The translations under genes and the position numbers were made by a program. Below are positions 11,370 to 21,120 of a stretch of 64,000 bases of DNA, piece after piece; the first letter of the stretch is position 1; each line of letters starts with the position of its first letter. The DNA comes from [Phialemoniopsis] sp. UDSM-2020 (taxonomy: Eukaryota; Ascomycota; Sordariomycetes; Thyridiales; Thyridiaceae), in assembly GCA_018873225.1 (NCBI GenBank), contig JAEILZ010000003.1:2666001-2730000 (forward strand). Reading direction: 5' to 3'. Under the pieces are notes generated by a model. That model did not search any database, was not told the origin of the DNA, and was given only the letters and a program-made list of their open reading frames with translations.

Positions 11370-12207
11370 ATAAAGCAACGTCTGACAGTAGTAAGACGTC
11401 GATAGGAGAGGAAAGGTAAACACCGAGAAATTGAGGGAGGGATGATGAACTCGGGAGGAGGGGTTTTTGAGGATGAAGAAAGTGAGAGAGAGAAGAGAGA
11501 GGAGGGAAAAGTTTGCAGGTGGTAGTGGTGGTGCAGGAAGACGAGAATTGTTTTTTTAAAGCTCCCTCGGATTTCAACGACTGGGGGCGGTGTGACAGGA
11601 GTGAGACTTGCCAGTACTTGCATTCAAATGGTAAAGTGGTAGGCAGGTTCCGTATCTAGCGCTCCTTGCTTTCCTCGCTTGCCAATTGATCTACCTACAC
11701 CTTCCGATATGTAAAGTAAGTACCCTGGCTTTGCCTGGCTTCCAGCTCCTTCCTCTTCCCATCCAGGTCAAGGGATTGGATTGGCATGGCACATGTAACC
11801 TGGCCTCTTGCGTGCCTACAAAGACACAAGACATCATCATTCTTACTAAAGCACCCGACCAAAAAGGCCAATCTACCTAGGTATCTACATGTAGCTCTTT
11901 TCTCATGCATGTGAGTTGGCAATCCCTCTCTCTCTCTCCCACCCCTCTTGCCCCAGCGTTGACTCAACCAAAAAAAGAAAAATCAAAGAGCCCCTCCATA
12001 TGGCGTCGAAAATCTTTGGAGGGGCAGCATGCAAGTCCAGACCAGGGTGTGCAGGTGGTGGGGTCTTTTCAACTACGAAAGACCACCATGGCGAGAAGAC
12101 CTCAGAGTAAGACCGTAAGATTTGGCAAACCTCCAGTCTGTACTAATCTCGCGCAGCCAAGTTGATTTCAGGCGGGGCAAATCAGATCTAGCTTCAAGAT
12201 AGCGCGA

Positions 12208-12217
12208 ATGGTGCCAT
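12208..12217. promoter_or_regulatory. Match to CYS3/Met4-type bZIP consensus (ATGRYRYCAT)
   Basis: ATGGTGCCAT is an exact match to the ten-base consensus described for Neurospora CYS3, the bZIP activator of sulphur-assimilation genes. It lies 1.03 kb upstream of the methionine synthase ATG. About one match is expected by chance in a window this size, so the case rests on the location and the gene's pathway. Confidence 0.4.
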
Positions 12218-13036
12218 GAAGAGCTCCCAGGTGCTGGATTGTACTTGTAGTTCTCACTCCGAATGGTGTACCTAGGCTCTTGCGCCAAACCAAGCCTTTC
12301 CTAGCCTTTCCGGGAATTTCCAATTGGACCCCGAGAACCAGGGTACGGTCGTAGGAAGCGGTGCTTCCAGCCCGTGCTGAGCGGGATGCAACATGTTCGG
12401 TACAAACTGATGCTTTCGGCCAATGCTACCCTCCCAAGCTACGATTGGCCGTTACATACTGCATGCATTAGGTCCTTGCTCGCGATGGTCCGAAGGCCTC
12501 AATGCTGGTCAGCATCTTCCGGTCCCCGATTGCTGATGCGAGGGACTAAAGTCACCGAGGAAACGAAGAGACACATACTCCATACTCCGCGAGGGAAACG
12601 ATAGTGTCAGCGTAGTATCTCAGAGACACAAGGCGGACAATACCGGCTTTAAATGGGCTTTTCTGCCTTGCTGATCTTGCGCAGCATTCGCGTGCCAAAT
12701 TCCTCAACCCAACCAGCCAACCAGATTGTCATACTTCATCTGCTGGGCTTCATACCAAGGAACCCACTCCTCCACTGATGCTCCAGAAGAAGCCTCATTT
12801 CCCCCAAATGTCGAAAGCCAGGTGAAGTACTCACATACGTGTACATGGAGTACTTACTAGCAGTAAGAGGTAGGCAGCATGTCTTCCAATTGACTTTCGG
12901 GCGCTACATACTTGGGTAAGGTAGTTGCACACAGAGACTGCTCATTCTCGCCTGCATCTCCGCTCTGTTCTTCAAGCCTACATAAGGGTATCGTTTCGTC
13001 AAAATCATTAACCAGACTAGTGGTCCTCTGTCCTCT

Positions 13037-14730
13037 TCATCCAAATAGGACACGCTCATACTGCTGAGCGTCTAGATGTTTGTGTAACACCTGCTGCAAA
13101 GCTGCCCTGCTGCTCATAATCGCCGGCACAACTCCATCGATCTGTTGTAGATTACTCTTCATGCTGTCCATGTGATTGGCAAGCTGCTTCGACAAAGATA
13201 GCAAGTCATCATCGGGGAGATCCTGTCGTGGCGGGTCAGCAGGGATCACATTGAAAAGTGCAGCGAAAACTCTCACCTTGAACAAGCTCCCTGTTGCAAT
13301 GCTACCAAGATGATCCGTAGCTTTCTGTTCGGCATCGTCGCGGGCTTCGGCTTCATTCGGTCGTGTCTCCGGAGCCAAGGCATGAGCCCTTTTACTCCGT
13401 TCGCGCCATGATCGGGCCTCCGAGCGAGCATTGGCCTCGAGAGTGCGGAGCGCCGCATAATCTTGTTCGAGTGTTTGCTCTTCTCGCTCCTTTTCTTGCG
13501 ACAGCAACGCTACCGAATGGAAGAGAGGAGTTAAAGTCTTCTCCAAAGACTGAATCGTATCTATGATGCGTTCGAAATCCAGGTCATCTTCGTGCCCAGA
13601 TCGGAGGCCTGCTGCAGTAGTCCGTGATCTTGAAGAAGAGGGCGGGAAGGGCATGCCTTTCGACAGCTTCGATCGCACCCGACGAGAGACAATGGCAAGT
13701 GCCGCACGAGCATGCTCCCGGCGATTCTGACTGTCACGTAGCCTGAGGAGAACCGGCCGCTCGGCGTCAGCAAGAAGACTTCCAACGACGGCAATGGCAG
13801 CGGTTTCAAGCGGACCCCATTTCGCGGCGATGGTCGCTCGTGGAATATGGCGAATACGCGGAACGAGTTGCCGAAATTTTGAGGCATCAGCCTGATCAGC
13901 TTCAAGATTGTCAGATTTGTCGGCCTGCTGTTGCTGGCTTATACGTCGTCGTTTTCTTGGCTGGTCCTCGACGGTCGCCGTGCCTTCAGCATTGCTATTC
14001 TGGCGATGAACCTCGCGTTGGGAGTCACCAGACGCTCGTGGCCTTCCCCTATGTTTCGCCTGAGGTTCAGAGTTCTCCTCCGCTTGTTGTTGATCGGCGA
14101 GTGATGGTCTGCCGCGACGCTTCCGAGGAGCAGCGTCATCTCTCTCCCCTTTTGTCTGTGATGGACGTCCCCGTTTACCCTTATTTTGTGCTTCAGCCAC
14201 AGAAACGTCGGCAAGAGACCGCCGTCCTCGCTTCTTGGGCTGCTGTGGCGACGCCTCTTTAGGGGTTGGGTCTGAAAGAGATGTGTCGGCAGCGCCGCCG
14301 GCCTCCCACCACGGTTTGGCCCCTTCCAAGGAAGCGCGATCACGTTTACTCCGACGAGGCTGCACTGACTCTTCGTTTCCATCCTGCCCTTCTTCGTTCT
14401 GCCCGTCTGGAACGCGAGTAGATCGTTCATGGGATGTGTCTTGAGCTGGCGGGCGACCCCGCCTTCCGGCTGCTCGTTGTGATGAGGGATTTCCTGCGAG
14501 AGCTATGGCTTCGCCGTCTTTTTTCCCTGCTCGACGACCTCGGGTTGAGTTTTGCGTTGTTTCCTCTCCTCCGCCATCTTGACTTGTTGAAGTGTGTTGC
14601 GACGCGGTTTTCGAGGCTTGAGATGCGCTGCCTTTAGCGCGGCCGCGTTTTCGCTTCTGGCTAGGCGATTCCGGTGGCTATCGAGAATCAGTAATGGTAA
14701 AGTAGGAGATGCATTGCAACCACGTACCAT
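13037..14730 (-). CDS. fta7: CENP-Q/Fta7-like inner kinetochore protein with AT-hook array
   Basis: Three exons (14728-14730, 13277-14677, 13037-13222) give 529 aa. The first exon is only the ATG; its 50-nt intron begins directly after it with GTACGT and ends CGATAG. The N-terminal half is basic and disordered, with AT-hook-like cores RRGRPPA (about residue 80), KRGRRS, KRGRPS, RRGRPS and HRGRPR (about 150-213). The C-terminal half (about 270-529) is a coiled-coil CENP-Q type domain: IPRATIAAKWGPL, a long charged helix, then DLPDDDLLSLSKQLANHMDS. CENP-Q (yeast Okp1, fission yeast Fta7) belongs to the constitutive centromere network, pairing with CENP-U/Ame1. The second intron (13223-13276, 54 nt) is in frame and stop-free. 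The family call rests on the C-terminal pattern and is good but not certain. Confidence 0.75.
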
Positions 14731-15513
14731 TTTCACGTCTGTTCACTTAGAGCTGTGAGATTCAGAGTTGAAATGCGCTTCGTAAATTCACAACAGATGC
14801 TCTGTGCAATGCGCGACGCGATGCTTGGCCTTTAGACACTAAAAGGTGGGCGGGGACAATGTGCTACTCCGTAAAGTGTTTTAGCGTCTACGCACAGGCC
14901 AATTAGGGTGGCTTTACAACGATCTAAATTGCATTGAGGCTGTTGCCCCCGGGCTGCATTTGCCCAGAACCGAGCTTTGTTTTAGCGGACCGAACTTCCA
15001 CACTAGGTACCTACCAAGCTCAAAGCAGCTCTTTTTATCGGGGTTGCTGGTCAACCCCCCCCGGGTAAGCAAGGATGAGCAAATCTTGTGTGTACTTTGA
15101 CTGCCAAATTAACCCCCCGTAGAAAACAAAGGAACAAGATGGACATGGCTACTCGCTCCGTAATTAGAGGTACCTAGAAGAAGAAGGGGATCGCATGTTT
15201 GTGCAAATTTTGTTGTCTGGAGAGAATCTCATATCAAAGCAACTGTCACCATAGCAGTCAAAGCTTCCTTTCCTTCCAAAGTTCCTCTTTGACTTGTGTC
15301 GATTATTGTAGTGGGCCAGTCAAGTCTCTTTGGTGTTTCCCCTTGCCTGATCAATTGCGCATGTTGTTATCTTTTTAGTGCCCCTCACATTCTCACGCTC
15401 ATTTACATCATCCCGGTCCGTCGCATTTCCTGCGACCCTTTCCACAGCTCCCTTTTTCATCCAACTCCAACTTTGGGTTTCTGACCAATTGTCATCAAAA
15501 AGTTGTAGCGAAG
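14731..15513. promoter_or_regulatory. Divergent promoter, CENP-Q gene (-) and thioredoxin-like gene (+)
   Basis: This 783-bp head-to-head spacer holds an imperfect palindrome, cctttagacactaaaagg, near 14830 and two near-palindromic TAGGTACCTA motifs (15004-15013, 15168-15177). A pyrimidine-rich stretch runs up to 15480, typical of fungal core promoters. I see no gene in it. Confidence 0.55.
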
Positions 15514-16435
15514 ATGCGCTTCTCAACGTCCTCCGTCCTGCTGGCCCTGCCGCTCCTCGGAGCAGCTGCCGAATCTCCTTTCGAGGAGTACAAGGCCCAG
15601 TTCCAGAACTTCCTGGGCCAGTTTGGCTCTTACATCCCAAGCCCCAACCGCCACGACCATGCCGATGCTGCCGCATCCAAGGCCGCCAAAAAGATGGACG
15701 TTCTGTCTCTCGACAACTGGAAGGACACTCTCTACAGCCCCGTGAAGCCCGCTGCCACCACCCCCGAGGAGTGGTGGGTGTTCGTCACTGGGCGCAACAA
15801 GACGTGCTTTGGTAGGCCTCAGCTCTCCTCTTCGCATTCGCGCGCCTCATATGTACATTCGTCCCTGCTAACACTAGAGTTAAGGCCACTGCCTGCAAGT
15901 CGAGTCGGCCTTCAACGAGACAGCCGCAAAGTTCGCGACGCAGTCCAAGGCTCCTCACATGGCCTACCTCAACTGCGACGACCAGCCGATTCTGTGCAAC
16001 AGCTGGTCTGCCAGCCCTGGTACCCTTTGGATTTTTGAGATGCTCCCGCCGCCGGCCAAGATTGATATCTACCTCAAGCGCTTCAACCTCACCACCACAA
16101 CCTCGCAGGACTTCGTCAAGGCTTACGAGAGCGGCAGCAAGGAGAACTTCCACCTGCACGATGGCTATTTCCACCCCTTCGATGGCCCTCTGGCGACCTA
16201 TGGTGTTGCGGTTCCCATTGGCTACGTCCTCTGGGTGCTAAATGTTGTTCCCAGCTGGGCTATGATGCTCATCATCTCCTTCTTTAGCCGAAGCATGATG
16301 TACGTTGTCTATGACTGGTCTTCCTCCACCCCTCTCATGTACTAACAAGTCCGCTTCTGTAGGTCTCGTCGTATGAACAACATGGATGGCGCCCGAAGGC
16401 CGGCTGCGGCAGCAGCTGCTCCTGCCGCCCGTTAA
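15514..16435 (+). CDS. ER-type thioredoxin-fold single-pass membrane protein
   Basis: Three exons (15514-15811, 15885-16299, 16363-16435) give 261 aa. Residues 1-20 are a signal peptide (MRFSTSSVLLALPLLGAAAE). A thioredoxin-like domain follows: EWWVFVTGRNKTCFGHC, a distal CDDQPILC pair as in PDI-type domains, then a stretch matching the usual YPTL strand (SPGTLWIF). The active-site position has Cys98 and Cys102 in a CxxxC arrangement rather than CxxC, with intron 1 splitting the codon between them. A membrane segment lies near residues 207-235 (YVLWVLNVVPSWAMMLII), leaving a short basic, Ala-rich cytosolic tail. N-glycosylation sequons (NKT, NET, NLT) support lumenal topology. The exact substrate and role are unknown; this could be a fungal-specific PDI relative. 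Confidence 0.7.
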
Positions 16436-16627
16436 GATGTCACTCAGCCTTGTACTGCACCGCTCTTGTAGTTGGAAGACATGGAACGGGATGGGAGGCA
16501 AAGTCTAGCGAGTCGGGCAGACTTGTCGATGAGCGCTCATGCCGCATGGCTGTTTCTTTGTAACGCCGAGTTGTATCATTGCCCGTAGTGTTTTTCTTTT
16601 GGGCACTCTAGCTAGGACAGTTTTAAT

Positions 16628-17245
16628 TCATGGTTTTCGCTTGCATGTTGCTTGGACGTCTTCCAGTCCTTCGAGGACTTGGTCCCGAAGATGATTGTTG
16701 GCCAATCTCCCGTAGCGTAGATCGCTGAGATTGCCTACTGTCTGCTTGACGGAGAGGGAAATGGCTTCCTCGTCTGAATGCAAGCTTTGGATCTCGTTCT
16801 CCAGGTCGCCGAGGGCGCTCTCCAGCTCGGGTAGGACTGTGCTGAGCTTGTGTCTGATACGAGCGATAAAGGCCGAGCCAACGAGCTGCGAATGGATTGT
16901 GAGTGAAGCGTATATCAGGATGTGATGGAGGGTCGGCGTTTGACTCACGGCCTTCTCTATTTCCATCTCATCGTCGAGGTCGTCCTGCGATGAATCTTTC
17001 TTGGCCCGAGCCGCCTCTCGCCGAAGTGCTTTACCTCGCTTCGCCTCGGTCTCAATGTTGGCAGCAACGGAGTCTACGGCCGCGTTGAGCTGGCTCTGTA
17101 GATCGCGATAAAGTGCTCGTATCTGAGGAGACGCCTGCTGCGACTTGGGAAAGAGCGAGATGAATTCATTAAGAGACACAATGGCAGGGAGCTTGGCGGG
17201 TGTAAGCAAATAATTGCTTAAAATGGCTGACTCTGCTGGAGCCAT
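16628..17245 (-). CDS. NKP2: Cnl2/NKP2-type kinetochore protein
   Basis: Two exons (16949-17245, 16628-16885) give 184 aa. The N-terminus matches the Cnl2/NKP2 family: ESAILSNYLL, LPAIVSLNEF and FPKSQQASPQIRALYRDLQ, followed by two coiled-coil helices. The 63-nt intron (16886-16948; GTGAGT to CGCAG) is in frame and lacks a stop, so retention would add 21 residues. The frame also extends upstream of the chosen ATG at 17245, but the conserved block starts just after it. NKP2 (fission yeast Cnl2) is part of the Ctf19/CCAN complex and forms a subcomplex with Okp1/CENP-Q, Ame1/CENP-U and Nkp1. A CENP-Q/Okp1-like gene lies only 2 kb away. It shares a 481-bp divergent promoter with EAF3. Confidence 0.85.
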   Translation of the reverse strand: MAPAESAILSNYLLTPAKLPAIVSLNEFISLFPKSQQASPQIRALYRDLQSQLNAAVDSVAANIETEAKRGKALRREAARAKKDSSQDDLDDEMEIEKAVSQTPTLHHILIYASLTIHSQLVGSAFIARIRHKLSTVLPELESALGDLENEIQSLHSDEEAISLSVKQTVGNLSDLRYGRLANNHLRDQVLEGLEDVQATCKRKP

Positions 17246-17726
17246 ACTTTTGGGCTTGTGTCCTGGGGTCTGAAAGGCGGGTGTTGATTCTGTTGTTGGA
17301 AATGCAAGTACCATATACACACATTTATAAGTGTGAGGGCTTCCTTTTGGTCATGAATATCTGAAATGCTGAGACTGCGATATATTGGGTTGACATCCTC
17401 CCTTTGCACCGATGATGCTGGCTCGTGTGTGGTCTGGTTGGCTCTGGGCCTAGAACGCGTTTGGGGGAAAGGACAGACGCGTAAATTGGTGCAGATCCCG
17501 TGACTTCCTCACCTCAACACCATTCATTGTCTACTTACTCACTCATATCAAACCTTCCTTCCTTTCACTGGAAGATAAGGAATATTTCAAACTCATCGTC
17601 AATTCTCCAGGGCAGATTTGTTGTCAATTCATTAGTATTTCAAGTCATTAAATTCTCAACACGTCACTACGGAAGATAAAAAACTTCGGCCCAACATCCA
17701 AGAATCTTTCACCCCCTCGTCCAGGT
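17246..17726. promoter_or_regulatory. Divergent promoter, NKP2 (-) and EAF3 (+)
   Basis: A 481-bp head-to-head spacer with pyrimidine-rich tracts near 17500-17640. I see no gene in it. Confidence 0.6.
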
Positions 17727-19796
17727 ATGGCGCCTTCAAAGCAACAGGGTCCGCCATTTGCGGTGGATGAACGCGTCTTCTGTTTCCATATGGAGATGTT
17801 GTATGAGGCTCGTATTCTCGACGTGCAGAAGGATGAGAACGGCGATGGATGGCAGTACAAAATCCACTATAAGGGATGGAAGAACACCTGGGACGATTGG
17901 GTTCCCCAAGACCGGGTCCGCAAGTTCAACGACGAGAACAGAGAGCTTGCAAGCCAGTTGCGAGAACAGATCAAGGCTCTCCAGCAGAAGAGCAGCAAGC
18001 AGGTCAAGAAAGCCGCCAAGGCCAATGGCTCAGACTTCAGCTCAGCTAGGGGAAGCGAGGAGAGAACTGCAGGCACCACAACTACCAGAGGCCCGAGACG
18101 AGCAAGGGACTACGATCTTGAGACGGTCAGTGATTTTCTTCTATTCTTGTATTTTCCCCCCCGCGCCCGCCTGTATTGTTCAAGATATACACCGTGTTGT
18201 GCCATGACGGCTGTTATGTATGAGACGCAACGATCTGTGGAGGTTCGCTCCCTCAACATGGCCACTTGTAATTCACCAAGAGGGCGGCGTTTTGCTGGTA
18301 GATGGAGGGATCCGTTGTATCATTTCAGTCATTTTTTCGGATCCAGGGGTCTCGCGAGTGCGTGGTCAGGTCAAAGTGAATTCTCAGATGCCGAAAGAGG
18401 TCTGGTAGTTCTATTGTCCTTATTGTCCCTCCGTGGGCAGATGGACGAACAGGCCCCCTCGCTTTGGTTTGACTTCCTTTCCAGTCGGCCAAGCCCCCTG
18501 CTTTTCAGACACTTTGATGTCCAAATCCCTTCTCGTCTCTGTTTCCTCCCATCGCAAACTCCCAAACTCAAAGGACCTCCTTCTCCATCCGCCCTCTTCT
18601 CTTCCCGACCATTCGTCCTCCATTCCCGGGCTACACCATGTCAAGACGAACCCCTTCGTTTCTAGATCTGGAGGCTTCGTGGGTCGCGAAATCCAAGGAC
18701 CTTCTCTGTCAACTTCCAAAGGAGAATCATCGTTATTTGAGCCGTCAAGGACGGCCGTGTTTCGACGGTCGCTATGCCCACCCTGCGCCCGCTAGGGTGG
18801 AGAAGAAGCGACATCCCAAACTGCAAGCTGCAGCAGAGACTGGGAATCTGACAGAAAAACTCGAGCGCTATTATGAAGGACTGCCGGCTACTGCCTGTCT
18901 ACCCATCGCAGGCGTGCCAAACACAGACTTGGCAAGATGCAAGCGCCCACCAAGCGATGGTCGAAGATCACGTCAAGGTTCCAAGCGCACATCGAGCAGC
19001 AGTCATACCTCGTCTCAGAGCCCTATCCCCAAGGTTTGCACCGCTTGACTGATTCTACTTACCTGCAATTTCGACTCTGTCGACTTTCCTAATGCTTTTG
19101 AAGAGACTGGCTGACTCGTCTTTACATGTAGGAGGATGCTTTCCATGCACGCCCGTCTATCAAGCTTGTCATGCCTGACCACTTGAAGGCTTTCCTGGTC
19201 GATGATTGGGAAAACGTCACCAAGAACCAGCAGCTCGTGCCTTTACCCCACGCACATCCTGTAGAACAGATCCTGAGCGACTACCTGGCATACGAACGTG
19301 CAAACCGCCCGGAAGGTTCTTCTAGTATGGACATTCTCGAAGAAACCATGGCTGGCCTGAAGGAGTATTTCGAGAAGTGCCTCGGTCGAATTCTTCTCTA
19401 CCGGTGAGTCGATCCATTTTGTGAGGCGTCCTGTTCTGTATCGTGCTAATTCCACCCAGGTTCGAACGCGTCCAATATATCGAGTTGCGAGAGCAGTGGG
19501 ACCGGAATACGGAGGGACCAAAGAACGTCTGCGGTACCTATGGCGTTGAGCATTTATGCCGTCTGCTCGGTCAGTCATAATCATTAATCACAATCATGGG
19601 ACCTCCCGCTAAATGTTCTACAGTGAGCATGCCTGAGCTTATCGCTCAGACCAACATGGATCAACAGTCCGTGAATCGACTGCGCGAGGAGCTCACAAAG
19701 TTGACAAACTGGCTGGGAAGACATGCCAAGGACTACTTTGTGAGCGAGTACGAAACACCCAACCAGGAGTACATCGACCAAGCTCGAAGTGGATAG
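17727..19796 (+). CDS. EAF3: EAF3, chromodomain/MRG subunit of NuA4 and Rpd3S
   Basis: Four exons (17727-18125, 19132-19403, 19460-19569, 19624-19796) give 317 aa, the normal Eaf3 length. Exon 1 encodes the chromo-barrel domain (VDERVFCFH..., WQYKIHYKGWKNTWDDWV, residues about 12-60) and a basic linker. Exons 2-4 encode the MRG domain (RPSIKLVMPDHLKAFLVDDW, LPHAHPVEQIL, LGRILLYRFER, AQTNMDQQSVNRLREEL), ending SEYETPNQEYIDQA. Eaf3 reads H3K36 methylation and recruits NuA4 acetyltransferase and Rpd3S deacetylase. The first intron is 1006 nt, about ten times longer than its neighbours. It contains a promoter-like pyrimidine tract and a 132-codon ORF that can splice onto exon 2 (see the separate entry). 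Identification of the main isoform is firm. Confidence 0.95.
18638..19033 (+). CDS. Candidate alternative first exon of EAF3 (chromodomain-less isoform)
   Basis: Inside the long EAF3 intron, a CT-rich tract (about 18440-18635) resembling a fungal core promoter leads to an ATG in good context (ACACCATGTC). The frame stays open for 132 codons to CCCAAG, followed by a weak donor (GTTTGC). Splicing to the same acceptor at 19131, which has GCTGAC just upstream, keeps phase 0 and would attach this exon to the complete MRG domain. The encoded segment is basic, ending in an RRSRQGSKRTSSSSH-type low-complexity stretch. The outcome would be a chromodomain-less MRG protein of about 316 aa, in concept like mammalian MRGX/MORF4L2. 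The frame closes 15 nt after the proposed donor. There is no homology evidence, and it may be chance. Confidence 0.35.
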
Positions 19797-20859
19797 TAAG
19801 CACCTCGGGGCAACACGTATCTGTTCGCGGGGTTCTTTCCATTGATACAGCCACCTTTGCTCGTCATTAGGCGTTGGGGCAAGAAACGCGGTTGAGATTC
19901 GGGTTTTGATGCTTTGGGTCGGTACAAGGTCCGACAAAATTCTCAGGTGGTTGAAGGCTCTTTGTTGTCCTAGCCCTGCTGATGGAACGCTCATCATGGG
20001 CCGGGCTTGCAGGAGTTACTCTCCGCCATTGATATGATAAGGGCAGTAATAACGTTGCAATATCAACATAACTCATGGGTATCTATGTATTTCTTGTGAG
20101 TGACTATATGGAGCCCAGAGCAGCCAGAGTATCTCGATGAACTGTGTGGTTCTAGCTTCGTCTTATGTTCCAACTTTACACATTGTCAGCAAAGTACTCG
20201 TGGTGTCGGTCCATATAGAGCAGTTGATCTCTAATAGACAGTGTCCCACCCAATATGCCTTGTTGGATTTGACGAAGCCAATTCTGTGGTCTAGGCACTT
20301 TCCTTCGGACTGATTTCCCACAATTATGGTAAGTAATGTGAAAAGAACTGTATGCAAATAGCCATGACGAATTCATGTCACCATGTTCGAGAGTTCGGAT
20401 TACCGCCCTCCATCAGGTATCGTCTGGATTTACTTGATCCCACCATGCAAGAGCTGAATGTCATGATCCACTTGTCATAGAGTGTATTGGCTGTCAATGA
20501 TCACCATGACTTAGTTTTGGTATTCCTGCCTTGAGCATAATGTAGCTGTTGGGCAGGTTCTCTTCTTACATCTCTGTGGTCACTTATTGTCGCCCCGTGC
20601 TGCATGATGTGGATGTTTGGTTGTTATTGACAGTAGAGCAGTGCTGCTAATAGAGACTTCACACTCTCTCCGTGTGATATAATACAGTAATGTTGAGCCA
20701 TGCATGGCCCAAGCCCTGTCGTGCCATTAAGCAATTCGATCGTACACGGGCATTTTTGGCCCACCGCCGCATCCGCCGCAGCCAGCTCGATCTACCAGAT
20801 GTGAGCGATCACACACCGCCATGAGAAACCATTCGACATGCCCCCGAGTCCTCCATATT
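19797..20859. other. Convergent 3' spacer, AT-rich
   Basis: A 1.06 kb stretch between the 3' ends of EAF3 (+) and the uL30m gene (-). It is AT-richer than its flanks, especially 20100-20760. I see no gene, and I cannot recognise a transposon in it, though a decayed element is possible. Confidence 0.5.
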
Positions 20860-21120
20860 TCACCTGGGCACGGCCTTCTCGACCCAGAACCCGGCCTCTG
20901 GCCTCCTCTCGGCTTTGAGCTCCGCCGCCGTCTTGGCCTTGTCCACCTCCTCCACCTTGACGAGCTCCTTGACCTTCATAATCATACCGGCCGACTGGGG
21001 TGACACCGCCTGGAAGACGGTCTGGCTGCGGCGGTGCAGGCCGAGGGCGGCGAGGATGTCGCGCGTCCGCTGGGGCAGGCCGATGGCGCTGCGGTGCATG
21101 GTGATGCGGAAGAAGGACAT
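20860..21120 (-). CDS. MRPL33: Mitochondrial large-subunit ribosomal protein uL30m
   Basis: Intronless, 86 aa. The protein starts [26 protein letters not shown], continues with [12 protein letters not shown], and has [15 protein letters not shown] near residue 45-60. These are the conserved elements of the L30 family, in the short form found in fungal mitochondria (yeast Mrpl33). The N-terminal basic and hydrophobic residues can serve as an uncleaved import signal. It is a structural component of the mitoribosomal 54S subunit near the 5S-equivalent region. The start is set by the family, which begins almost directly with the FFRIT strand. A 222-codon overlapping frame on the same strand is a shadow. 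Confidence 0.93.
   Translation of the reverse strand: MSFFRITMHRSAIGLPQRTRDILAALGLHRRSQTVFQAVSPQSAGMIMKVKELVKVEEVDKAKTAAELKAERRPEAGFWVEKAVPR

Larger units (their letters stand above)
11181..13036. other. MET6 promoter and leader region
   Basis: This 1.86 kb stretch lies between the MET6 start and the 3' end of the CENP-Q gene. It has long CT/GA tracts near 11450-11530 and 11925-11945, several CTACCTAGG-type motifs (11873, 12269) and a CYS3-type site. I see no supported gene. Confidence 0.55.

Noticed and set aside
13939..14430. 163-codon open frame on - strand overlapping the CENP-Q gene
   Set aside because: Alternate frame within the long exon 2 of that gene; the CENP-Q frame has matching splice sites and motifs.
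20100..20760. AT-rich stretch considered as a RIP-mutated transposon
   Set aside because: No recognisable transposase or reverse transcriptase remains and no terminal repeats; it is also consistent with ordinary intergenic DNA.
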